Origin: Deroplatys truncata
Lineage: Eukaryota; Arthropoda; Insecta; Mantodea; Mantidae
DNA length: 64,000 bases
Reading direction: 5' to 3'
Assembly (NCBI GenBank): GCA_030765065.1
Contig: CM060978.1
Location: forward strand, 52,790,421-52,854,420
The notes below the pieces were generated by a model, which was not told where the DNA came from, searched no databases, and saw nothing but the letters and a program-made list of their open reading frames with translations. Shown piece by piece: positions 54,665 through 64,000 of this stretch. The position numbers were made by a program, and so were the translations under genes. The first letter of the stretch is position 1, and every line of letters starts with the position of its first letter.

Positions 54665-55311
54665 TTCTGTCCGGTCATACTCTTTACTTAGTGATTATGG
54701 ACCACTTTTCTTATAAAGTGTTAAAATTTACGCTGCGTCGATACGTAATGACGGAATTCCGGTGCCAAATTGTGGAGAATCATCTCGTCTTCAGAGAGAT
54801 ACGTCACGTCATCCGGATAGGAAGCCAAAGGCGCATGCGCGGAGCAATTACGTACTATGTATGACGTGTTAAAACCGGTTAGCTGGGGCTTCATTTCATT
54901 CATCAGAGAGTAGATGATATGCCTGCTGTCAGACGTCAGTTATATTACGACAGTGGTAGTCTTGTATTTGAAATGGGGATTTCTGTGATTCATTTAATTT
55001 GTATTATTCAATCAACAAAATGAGCAGATACGTAGCGGAAATGATTTCCCATTACAAAAGTGGGAATTTCATTTAATGTTGGGATATGAACAAGTACTTG
55101 TGAATGGAAACACATTCGTCATAATTACAAAGCTGCAGAGAGAGTCTTGAAAAATGACTGGGGGATTTTGTAAACAAGAAACAATTGAACTGTATCAGAG
55201 AATGATTTGAAGGAATATTTCTGCTGTGTTGTTGGACGTAAAACAAATGAGTAAACATATACATCCAAGCCTTCTTAGATTCAGACTGAAACTTAAATCT
55301 AAGATTTACTA
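54665..55311. other. unassigned, ~650 bases
   Basis: Small frames at 54643-54864 (+) and 55073-55264 (-) are not recognised. A higher-GC patch at 54730-54860 is unlike the repeats. Confidence 0.35.
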
Positions 55312-56117
55312 CTGATGTGATACATTCACATGACTGTCTCTGCCCTCTTTATTAATGTGTATACAAAGTATTCTTACTAAAGTTTATTTTTCTATCTACT
55401 AAATTTAATCCAAATAAACCTCCGCAGAAATAACTACATTAAACATTTCGCTATAAATACGAAGAGAACAGCGATAGTCAAGTGTTTAAGAACTGGACGC
55501 TATACCCTGGCCTTAAAATTCCATACTGTTTCCATGACATTGCGAGAACTTTAAAGGAAAGACAAGTATTGAACCTTTAATGACGGATATCTCAGAAACT
55601 GCTTATGCCACAAAGAAACTTATTTTAAGTAAATCCGGAGTTTTAAAGAGATCTACAATTTTTGTATGGTACGTTTTCGTCTATCACTTAACGTTTACAA
55701 GTTACACCAGATTATACAAAATTCCTTGCGAATGAAGAGGATTTCAAAAGCTACTCCCAGAAAATTCAAGATATACATTTTACTTGTCATGTAAATATAT
55801 GGTATTTTAGAGACATTTTTTAGAAAATAAAAAATTTCCAAAACTGTTCCATGTAAAGTGTAATCGGGGGTTGGTGGATTTTGTTAAAAGTCTTCTTGTC
55901 GCATCCTTGGAAAATACTAAACTCAAATACCAACTTTGGCGTTTATCCGACTTTTTGTTTTTGAGTTATGCTGTTTACAGACACACAGACAGATATACAG
56001 ATATACACATGGACATGTTTCCATTCAGGACGCCTCAAAACACGTATTTCCGGTGCAATCTTGATATCGAATTTCTGGTTGGAATGCGATACTTCCCCAT
56101 ACGTAATAGAGAAAGTA
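55312..56117 (+). repeat. R-II copy
   Basis: CTGATGTGATACATTCACAT to ACGTAATAGAGAAAGTAAAC. The right-end stem-loop is deleted. Confidence 0.75.
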
Positions 56118-56129
56118 AACAACTTTATA

Positions 56130-57455
56130 ATATTCACATGACTTTCTCTGCCCTCTATCGCTTATTAGTGGGTATACAAATTATTCTTACGTAAGTTTAT
56201 TTTCATATGTTTAACGTTTACCAGTTGTACAAGATTATACAAAATTCCTTCCGAATGAAGAGAACTTTTCAAGTTATTACCAAAAAATTCAAGATATGGA
56301 TTTTATCTTTCATGTAAATATCTTTAATATGTTGTATTTTAATCAAAATCGCTAAAGCCATTTTTAGAAAATAAAAAATTTCGAAAAATGTTCCATGCAA
56401 ATGGTAATGGAGTGGGAGAATTTTCTTGCAAGTCTCCCTGTCACATATTTGGACGATACTGAATTAAATACCAAGTTTGGCATTTATCCCAGATTTTCGT
56501 TTTGAGTTATGCAGTTCAAAGACAGACATACACACGGACGATTTTCTAAAAATGCTTTTTACTTTCTCTACTACTATAGTAAGTAGGGGAAGTATTGTAT
56601 TCCACCCAAAAATTCGATACCGGAAGTACATGTTTTGAGACCCCCTGAATCCAAAAAAAGCATTTTTAGAAACATGTCCGTGTGTGTGTGTGTGTGTCTG
56701 TGTATGTGAACAGCATAACTCAGAAACGAACAGTCGGATAAACACCAAACTTGGTGTTTAGGTTCAGTATCTTCCAGAGATGCGACACGAAGAAAATCCC
56801 CCAGATTACCCTTTACATGGAACATTTTTCGAAAATTTTAATTTTCTCAAAACTGGCTCTAACGATTTTGATTAAAATATCATATGTTTAAGATATTTTC
56901 ATGACAAATGAAATTATATCTCGAATTTTCTGGGAATGTCTCCAAAAGTATTCTTCATTGTGAACGACTTTTGCATAATTGGTTAACCATAAGAGATAGA
57001 CAAAATTTTACTACACAAAAAATGTAGATCGCGTTAAAATACACAATTTATGTCACATACTTTTTGTTGTTGAGTGAACCATTTTCGAGATATTGCTTGT
57101 TATTCCCTTAAATTTTCCAATACTTATACTTTTTCTCAAATGGGAATTCGTTATTCATTTTTTTTATGTCCTGGACATGCAAAGAGAATGGAATACTGCA
57201 CATAGCAACCAGCTCTTAAAATATTTGACTATCGCTTAAAGCCTACCACATTCCCCTTGCACCTACAAGAAAATTAGCAATAAGATTAACATCTCGATTA
57301 ACATGAAGCATATGGGGAATAAGCGTTTGTAAAAATAGTTTGTACAAGAGTAGAGAAAGTCATGTGGGGCCTGAAAACATAAATTTCCGGTGAATTCTCT
57401 GTATTGAATTTTTGGGTGGAATGCAATGCCTGCTCTGTCTACTAGGTATGTGGTA
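56130..57455 (+). repeat. R-II copy split by an R-I copy
   Basis: The left part 56130-56566 (starting ATTCACATGACTTTCTC, with an internal deletion after TATTTTCATATG) and the right part 57368-57455 (GGGCCTGAAAACATAAATTT to GTATGTGGTAGAG). The break lies in the T-run after AAAAATGC. Confidence 0.75.
56567..57367 (-). repeat. R-I copy, short variant, nested in R-II
   Basis: TTACTTTCTCTACTACTATAG at the left. At the right it stops at GTAGAGAAAGTCATGTG, without the outer ATCTGATGTGTTACA, as in the 45.6-kb copy. The microsatellite lies near 56678-56702. Confidence 0.85.
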
Positions 57456-58045
57456 GAGAATGTGAAAGTGACAAAGTATTGAACAATTTAAACCAATAAT
57501 AGGGGATATGTCGGAAATGGGTGATGCCATAAAAAAGCTATTTTAAATAAATGTATGTTCTCAAAAGGTATACTTTTATGTGCATTTTTTGCCTGTTTCT
57601 CATGGTTTACCCGTTATATGAAATCATACAAAATTATTCCCGAATGAAGAGGAATTCAAAGGCTATTCCCAAAAAATTAAAGATATGCATTTTGTTTATC
57701 GTGTAAATTAAATAAAGTAAATATACAGCATTTCAGTCAAATTACTGAACCATTTTTGAGAAAAATTAGAAAATATTGAACAATATCCATGGAAAGGGTA
57801 GTTTGAGTTTTTTTTGGGATTTGCTTAAAAATCTTTGAGTAGCATATTTGGGAGATACTGAGCTTAAAATGATGGTATTTATCAAACATTTCGTTTTAAA
57901 GTTATGCAGTTCACTAAGTTTTTCTTTTTTTATTGAGGGGTCTTTTTTATTTAAGCTGTGCAATTTTGGCAGCGAAGTTTCGACTGGAGTACAGTAATTT
58001 TTGGGTGGATTTAAATACTTCCTCTACCTACTGGGTACGTCTGGG
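57456..58045 (+). repeat. R-II copy, right part, strongly diverged
   Basis: It begins mid-body after the previous copy's right end and ends CTACCTACTGGGTACGTCTGG. It has lost its microsatellite. Confidence 0.6.
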
Positions 58046-58059
58046 TACGTCACGAAATG

Positions 58060-58372
58060 TACTTATAAACATAAAAATTGGTATTTATGTTCAATACTTT
58101 TTAAGGAAGCAACACGAAGATTTTCAAGAAAATCTCCCACCATAAAGTACCATTTAGATGGAAAATGTTTCATTTTTATTTTCTCAAAAATGGTTCTAAA
58201 GATTTTGATTAAAATACCGTATGTTTATGCTTCTGTGTGACAAATAAAACGTGTATCTTGAATTTTTTACTAATAATTTTGTGAACTGTTAATCCATAAG
58301 AGATGGACAAAAACTTATTACCTATACATAAAATGTATATTTCTTTAGAGCACACAGTTTGTAGGTATAGGT
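58060..58372 (-). repeat. R-II internal fragment
   Basis: GAAGCAACACGAAGATTTTC, CAAAAATGGTTCTAAAGATT and CATAAGAGATGGACAAAAAC match the R body on the minus strand. Confidence 0.65.
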
Positions 58373-58904
58373 GATTCAGGATGGAATTCATAGTCGTCGC
58401 TTATGTGAAAAGGAGATGCTTAAGCAATAAGTTTTTCCTTCTGATAAGGAAACGCTTATTACGATTTGTTATACATAAATGGTACTTACGCGCTCAGCGC
58501 TAAACGCTTACTTATTTCCGAAGCACGTGTGGCAACATGGTTCAGCTGTTTCAAAGCCACTCGGATGCGCGAGAGAATGTGTAAACGAACATGCAGGTGA
58601 CCACATAGCCAGCCACCATTTCCGTATTCGTTGTTATTTTGTTCACAACAGCTGTTGAGCACGTGGTAGGAGTTTGCGAGTTTTAAATGGTACATTTATT
58701 AATTAGCTAACTTTAGTTTACAATCAACTAGATTGTGGATTTAGTTAAGGTTTGTAGTATTAGTTAAACAGTTACATTAGGTCGAAAACATGCCAAAAGG
58801 AAAAAAATTCAGGAGCGGGAAAGAAACTAACTATAGAGTTGGGGCTGAGATACAAAGACATCGTACAATGCAGGCAACCGGACGTTGTGTGATATACTGG
58901 GTCA
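58373..58904. other. unassigned; small open frame next to an element end
   Basis: A 40-codon frame at 58790-58912 begins MPKGKKFRSGKETNYRVGAE after an AAAC context. It could be a first exon or transposase start, but it is cut by the element that begins at about 58912 and I recognise no family. A GC-richer patch at 58490-58680 has a 70-codon minus-strand frame, also unrecognised. Confidence 0.3.
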
Positions 58905-60866
58905 TATGAATAAAAAACAAGTGCTTACTCAAAGTTTATACTCATGAGTATGAACACTTTCTGTGACTATATACTCAGCTCAATGAGAACATACTCGTTT
59001 TCATAAGAATAAAAGCCTACTACCTCACACGAGTATATACTCATCTCCACAGCCATCTTGTTCACTTAAATGTAAGTATATGCTCATGTCATCTACAGTC
59101 TTTGACCATATACTAGCTTCGTTGAGTGTGTGGTAATGTGTTATTTGGCATTCTGAATTAGAGAGAAGTAGTTTTTGTTGTATTTGGTTCTGTCCCATCT
59201 AAACTGCTCAGGAATTATCCTGTGTTTTATAACAAGTTTCAGCAGAAATGTTAGGGAAATATTAGGTCCTTCAAGAAATGAAAAATTAATTGAAGCAACA
59301 CACACAAAAGCATAGATGTAAATGAAATTACCAAAACAACAAATAAAATAAAATAGTAAAAATTCTATTATCAATAAATCAGGCAAAAAGAAAATATTCC
59401 CGGATTCTTAAGTCATAATTATAAGGTGCCAGATGAAAATTCAAGTCAGACTGTTTCTAGAATCCTGAGATATTTACACTATTTTTCTACGAAACAGATT
59501 TGTTACAAGTAACCCAACGTCTTAAGTAACTGAATTTTGGTGTTAGTATTTTACATTGTAAGCTTAATTTATTTATTTGTGCTAGCAATCTTTCTTAGAA
59601 TATGGATATACATCAGCCCAAGCTGTTATCTTGCCATATTCTACCCATATTACATTCTTTAGTTATAACTAAAATGATGATAATAATAATAATAATGAAA
59701 ATAATAGCAGTAATACCAAAATAATAATCTAATAATACTAATATTATAATAATGATAATATAATTACATAACTTAACATCACATGATGAAACTAATTCAC
59801 ATCTCTTTTTATTGTCCATAACTATTTCCTTTTTACTTTGGACAGGTACTCTCCTACCTTTTTACTGTCTTTGTTAAAAATCTTGCTTAAGGCTACTTTC
59901 CTGTCCAGTTTTAACCATTTCCCATTTATAGCTTGCTTTCTCCAATGCTGTGTGCCTTTACAATAAAAAACGATATGTTCTAAATCTTCTCTTTCCCCAC
60001 ATATTGGACACTGGTTCTGTGGGAACCCATTTCTTATTCCTATTAGTCTCCATACACCTGCTCGTACCCAGGCTATACTTTCTCTTTGTTCCTTATTTGA
60101 GCTATCCACATACATTTTTATTAATATATATGATTCCAAGGAATAAATCTGACTTTCAATAATACTTTTAGGTTATGTTTTCATGCATGTAATACAGGAT
60201 TTTGAAACTCCTTGAATGTTCATGGCAAAGCTAAAAAACCAATAAATAAAATGGTTATAAGCAAAATTAAAGGAATAATTATGGATTGGAAAGCCATAAC
60301 TCATGAGGTGCTGGATGAGCTCATTCGACTCTTTTTAGAATCCCAGGATATTTACACAATTTAAGTATACTATGAAACGGTTTTCTTATAACGTTATGAG
60401 TAGGTAACTGGATTTTAAGTTAACACTTCACATAGTAAGGTTAATTAATAAAGTTGACTTTCAATGTTATTTCTAGGTATGTTTTTCTGAAACAATACAG
60501 GATTTTGAAACTTCTTTAATACATATAGTTATGTTTGTAACTTTTCCATTAGTACTCTACAGCTCATAAACTGTGTCATTCTCTTCATATTTAGGTTTAA
60601 GTAAAAAAAATCAATACATACTCAGAAGTGAGTATGCATCTAACCATGCTCAGCACGAGAGGAGAATGAACTCATAAGACTGAGAACATACTAGCCTTTA
60701 TTCATACCAAATAAGAGTACATACTCTTGTAAGATGGATGCCTGAGTATGTTCTACTCTGCTTCCATTACTTAAGCATGTTCTCAAAATTAAGTAGATAC
60801 TTAGATGGTTTTATTCTTACCAAACCGAGTATTTACTTGAAAAAGTGAAGCATATACTATATACTC
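58905..60866. mobile_element. unclassified element rich in GAGTAT/ACTC motifs
   Basis: The left end is TATACTGGGTCATATGAATA, and both flanks (58940-59110 and 60610-60866) are dense in ACTCATGAGTATGAACA-like words. In reverse complement the right flank has GAATAAAACCATCTAAGTA and GAGTATGTACTCTTATTTGG, loosely mirroring AAGAATAAAAGCCTACTACC on the left. Inside, a ~270-base unit is duplicated in tandem (59401-59600 with 60140-60240, and 60272-60560). The first unit is interrupted by a LINE tail. No transposase is visible. Confidence 0.5.
59620..60150 (-). pseudogene. LINE 3' end: C-terminal Cys/His domain and ATT-rich tail
   Basis: The minus strand encodes ESIAWVRAGVWRLIGIRNGF, CPICGEREDLEHIVFYC (a C-C-H-C knuckle near the C-terminus of many non-LTR ORF2 proteins), WRKQAINGKWLKLDRKVALS and FNKDSKKVGEYLSKVKRK, then a stop. 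The downstream 3' region is a degenerate ATT/TAA repeat (59680-59770). It is a strongly 5'-truncated insertion, in frame over 105 codons, so fairly young. It is a different LINE from the jockey-like ones, with no RT part here. Confidence 0.7.
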
Positions 60867-60871
60867 TTTTT

Positions 60872-61715
60872 TACTTTCTCTACTACATATAGTAATTAGG
60901 GGAAGTATTGTATTCCACCCAAAAATTGATACCGAGATTTCACCGAAAATATATGTTTTGAGGCCCCCTGAATCCAAAAAAAGCATTTTCGGAAACATAT
61001 CCGTGTAGATATGTGCCTGTGAACAGCATAACTCAGAAACGAACAGTCGGATAAACACCAAACTTGGAATTTAGGTTCAGTATCTTCAAGAGATGCGATA
61101 GGAAAAATTTCAAGAAAATCCCCCCCCCACCGCAGATTAACTTTACATGGAACATTGTTCGAAAATTTCAATTTTCTCAAAAATGGCTGTAAAGATTTTG
61201 ATTAAAGTATCATATGTTTAAGATATTTTCATGACAAATGTAATGTACGAGTATATCTCGAATTTTCTGAGAATGTCTCCAAAAGTATTCTTCATTGTGA
61301 ACGACGTTTGCATAACTGGTAAACCATAAGAGATAGACAAAATTTTACTACACAAAAATGTAGATCGCGTTAAAATACACAATTTATGTCATGTACATTT
61401 TGTTTGTTGAGTGAACCATTTTCGAGATATTGCTTGTTATTCCCTTAAATTTTCCAATACTTTTTCTCAAGTGGGAATTCGTTATTAATTTTTTTTTTAC
61501 GTACTGGACATGCAAAGAGAATGGAATGCGCCACATAGTAACCAGCTCTTAAAAGATTTGACTATCGCTTAAATACTACCATATTCCCCTTGCACCTACA
61601 AGAAAATTACCAGTAAGTTTAACATCTCGATTAACACGAAGCATATGGTGAATAAGCGTTTGTAAAAATAGTTTGTACAAGAGCAGAGAAAGTCATGTGA
61701 GTGTAACATATCAGG
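60872..61715 (-). repeat. R-I copy, short variant
   Basis: TTTACTTTCTCTACTACATA at the left and GTGTAACATATCAG at the right. It is inserted at the very edge of the GAGTAT element (ACTATATACTCTTTTT). Confidence 0.85.
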
Positions 61716-62097
61716 GTTTTTTTCAAGTAAACCTGTCTCACGTTGCGACTTCATAACCTCTATTTGTTAAGGTTACGTTGTTTAGTAGAGACATTAGATT
61801 ATTACAACAGCGCCTTTGGTAAACCGATATCACTTCTTAAATTCAGCATCCCTATACCTTTCAAGTGAATTCTGCAAATCACGCAAATACGTTTATTAAT
61901 GCGCAGTGCAATTTCGTTGTGAAATTTCATACGCTCCACGAAATCGCTATTATCATTAATTCCGTTATAGGCAGTTGATGCAAGATGGCGTCGGCTCACC
62001 TTATTGCATATAAGCGGAGGTCGGACCTTCTTTATATGAATAAGCATTTTCTTATTTGCATGTCTGTGTATTGAAAATCGTTGCTAAAAGACTACCT
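61716..62097. other. unassigned
   Basis: An 81-codon minus-strand frame at 61802-62047 is unrecognised. No repeat match. Confidence 0.35.
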
Positions 62098-62415
62098 TGA
62101 AATAAGTGACGACTATGAATTCGACCCCCAATGGAGGGTACACTTCGCGCACCTACACAACTCTATTGCGGCTACCACCACCCAAGAGGAAGGAACCACA
62201 GGAGGTACAGGGCATAGACAAACAAGCTACAGAGACACGAGGAAGTCCCTAACATTTCCAAGCTCGAAAACCCGCCCCATTGCTGGAGTTGCCGAAAGAG
62301 GACGAAGATCGACCCACCAATTAAGTAGCCCTCTGGTGTCTACGGTGAGTATTCTTTCCATTGAGGATGAATGCGCTTCATCTGTCCGTTACCGCCATAC
62401 GCCTCAAAACCTAGA
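62098..62415 (-). repeat. S4 repeat copy
   Basis: In reverse complement it shares GCGTATGGCGGTAACGGACA, CTCAATGGAAAGA, AATGTTAGGGACT and TAGCCGCAATAGA with the S4 copies at 33.5 and 37.8 kb. Confidence 0.65.
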
Positions 62416-62459
62416 AGTACATAAGACACAAGGGGACTCTGACCCCACGTGACCCTGGG

Positions 62460-62975
62460 AGCAGTGTATCATCCGAGTGAGATTTCTTCCCCGAGAGAGC
62501 TTTTCCTGTGTGTCGACATTTGAAACTGTTAATCCGCCCCCGTATTACAGGGTGGAAGTGGAGACGCCACCTACGCGCGTCAACCCCCAAAGAGGAAGAC
62601 TGCCTACCGGCTCTCCAGTGCGGCACCGGAGGACCTCTCACAACCCCACCTGGATGGAAAACTGCACAGACGTACCATATCTCCTGCCCACCGAGTCCAA
62701 CCCAATCCAAACGACACCCTGACGGATGGGCCTCGGACGTTTGCCCCAGCGTACTTCTAGTAACGTCAGAAGTACCGTGATTGCTCAGGGTCCGTAGTGC
62801 GCGCACCATGAACCTAAAAGCATACCTGAAAGGTGAGAAAGAAACGGAATAAAAGGGAAATGGTGGAAAAGAAACCGTTCCAAGATCAGAAACCACACTC
62901 ATGTGTCAGAGTGCACGGTCGACAGGGACTGAACCGAATGCAAGTCGCACACGCCGCCGCCTCACTCGGTCCTTA
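62460..62975 (-). repeat. tRNA-derived SINE-like repeat
   Basis: On the minus strand from 62975, GAGTGAGGCGGCGGCGTGTG leads to box B-like TCGGTTCAGTCCC. A GC-rich ~400-base body follows. The 163-codon minus frame and two plus frames are not supported as genes. There is no other full copy in the window. Confidence 0.5.
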
Positions 62976-63203
62976 TTGATAAAGTTATTTCTACCCCATG
63001 TCAGATGATGGCGATGTGAACAACTTTTTCAAATGCAGTCCTAAAACAATCGAAGGAAATATCTGTCACCGAAATACTCCGAGAAGGTATGTTTTTTTAA
63101 CGCCACATATTTATGTTACAATATTCTTGGATCTATAGAGTGGAAACACATAGACTCCAAAAATTATGTATATCACAAAGGAATATAAAAACAACTTAAT
63201 AAT
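62976..63203. other. unassigned
   Basis: Nothing recognised. Confidence 0.35.
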
Positions 63204-63357
63204 TTTTACTTTCTGTGACACTTACCTATGTTAGGTAGAAGAAGCATTTCATTCTACCCAAAACTTCGACATGAAGATTTCACAGGAAACGCACGTTTTG
63301 AGATCTCCTGAACTATCCAAAACATACAGTTTTGGAAAAAGGTGTGCGTGAAGAACG
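63204..63357 (-). repeat. R-II right-end fragment
   Basis: TTTTTACTTTCTGTGACACT, CATTCTACCCAAAACTTCG and TTTCACAGGAAACGCACG. It is cut on the right by the Tc1 copy. Confidence 0.65.
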
Positions 63358-63359
63358 TA

Positions 63360-64000
63360 CACTATGTGATCAAAAGTATCCGGACACACCACAAACATAA
63401 GTTTTTCATCTTAGGTGCATTGTGCTTCCACCCACTGCCTGGTACTCATTATCCGCGACCTCAGTAATCATTAGACATCGTGAAACAGCAGAATGGGACG
63501 CTCCGTGGAACTCACGGACTTCGAACGTAGTCAGGTGATTGGGTGTCACTTATGTTAGAAGTCTGTACGCGAGATTTCCACACTCCTAAATCCACTGTTT
63601 CTGATGTGATAGTGAAGTGGAAACGTGAAGGGACATGTACAACAGGCCGACCTTGTCTGTTGAGTGACAGAGACCGCCGACATTAGAAGAGGATCGTAAA
63701 TGGTAACAGGCAGACATCTGTCCAGACCATCACGCAGGAATTCCAAACTGCATCAGGATCCACTCCAAGTACTATGACAGTTAGGCGTGAGATGAGAAAC
63801 CTTGGATTCCATGGCCGAGCGGCTGCAAATAAGCCACACATCACGCAGGAAAATGCCAAACGACGGCTCGCTTGGTGTAAGGAGCGTCAACATTACACGA
63901 TTGAACAGTGGTAAAACGTTGTGTGGAGTGACGAATCACGGTACACAATGTGGCGATGCGATGACAGGGTGTGGGTATGGCAAATGCTCGGTGAACGTCA
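63360..64000 (+). mobile_element. Tc1-like element (copy 2), runs off the window
   Basis: TA at 63358-63359, then CACTATGTGATCAAAAGTAT. It has the same family and same orientation as 48112-49200, with high identity in the leader and first codons. It retains the region deleted in copy 1, so it shows where that deletion lies. Confidence 0.9.
63493..64000 (+). pseudogene. Tc1-like transposase, N-terminal part (copy 2)
   Basis: MGRSVELTDFERSQVIGCHL opens the first helix-turn-helix. VSDVIVKWKREGTCTTGRP leads to the second (TSVQTITQEFQTASGSTPS, TMTVRREMRNLGFHGRAAAN). KRRLAWCKERQHYTIEQW precedes the first catalytic Asp in VVWSDESRYTMW. Three in-frame stops (after CHLC, after DRRH and at EQW) and at least one small frameshift make it non-functional. 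The catalytic second half is outside the window. Confidence 0.85.

Noticed and set aside
59680-59770. The ATT/TAA microsatellite as an independent feature of interest
   Set aside because: It is best explained as the 3' tail region of the adjacent LINE fragment.
62411-62902. 163-codon minus-strand frame as a protein
   Set aside because: It lies inside a SINE-like GC-rich repeat, with overlapping frames on the other strand and no family match.

Overview
This window reads as intergenic DNA from a large, repeat-rich insect genome. The evidence is AT-rich sequence, mariner/Tc1-type transposase remnants of insect type, jockey-like LINE pieces, and several tRNA-derived SINE families. A cockroach, termite or other polyneopteran would fit, but the species cannot be fixed from sequence alone. 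I find no convincing host gene, no rRNA and no free-standing tRNA gene. Almost every recognisable feature is a mobile element or a fossil of one, and most are nested.

The dominant component is one interspersed repeat family, called R here, which covers roughly two-fifths of the window by hand tally (about 40 pieces). Written in its + orientation, a copy starts ATCTGATGTGTTAC, carries ACTTTCTCTAC about 25 bases in, and has an AT-rich body of about 0.6 kb. It then has a variable CACAGACA-type microsatellite about 170 bases from the right end, and finishes with a short stem-loop followed by GAGAAAGT and an A-rich junction. R-I copies are younger and close to one another. R-II copies are older, more diverged, and often serve as targets for R-I. 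Insertions fall in A/T runs, often runs inside other R copies.

Layout. 0.3-5.6 kb: R copies around an LTR-like fossil. 8.3-12.5 kb: a mariner split by an R copy, a second mariner and a DD38E transposase. 13-16 kb: SINEs, an R chimera, a DD38D transposase remnant and a palindromic mariner-derived MITE. 16.5-21.1 kb: R-II copies and a 2.3-kb palindromic element with an R copy in each arm at the same site. 21.5-22.4 kb: a deleted mariner. 23-29.8 kb: R copies, a composite SINE, and a 1.9-kb insertion with a 12-bp target duplication carrying a LINE fragment and tRNA-like ends. 30-33.8 kb: a SINE split by a DD38D transposon, then an R copy with a 9-bp flanking duplication. 35.5-36.2 kb: a tandem array of R ends. 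36.2-38.9 kb: R-II with a fold-back mariner inside it, and a broken conserved arthropod ORF. 39-45 kb: more R copies. 45-49.6 kb: a jockey-like LINE split by R copies and by a Tc1 element. 49.6-58.4 kb: R-II copies interrupted by an LTR-like fossil, R-I copies, a SINE and a DD38-type deletion derivative. 58.9-60.9 kb: an unfamiliar element with direct internal repeats and a LINE tail. 61-64 kb: R, SINEs and the start of a second Tc1 copy.

Nothing here works together as a pathway. The value of the window is as a stratigraphic record: R-I is inserted in R-II, R in mariner, SINE in R-I, mariner fold-back in R-II, and Tc1 in LINE. It also carries several structural oddities of the R family that do not fit a standard superfamily.
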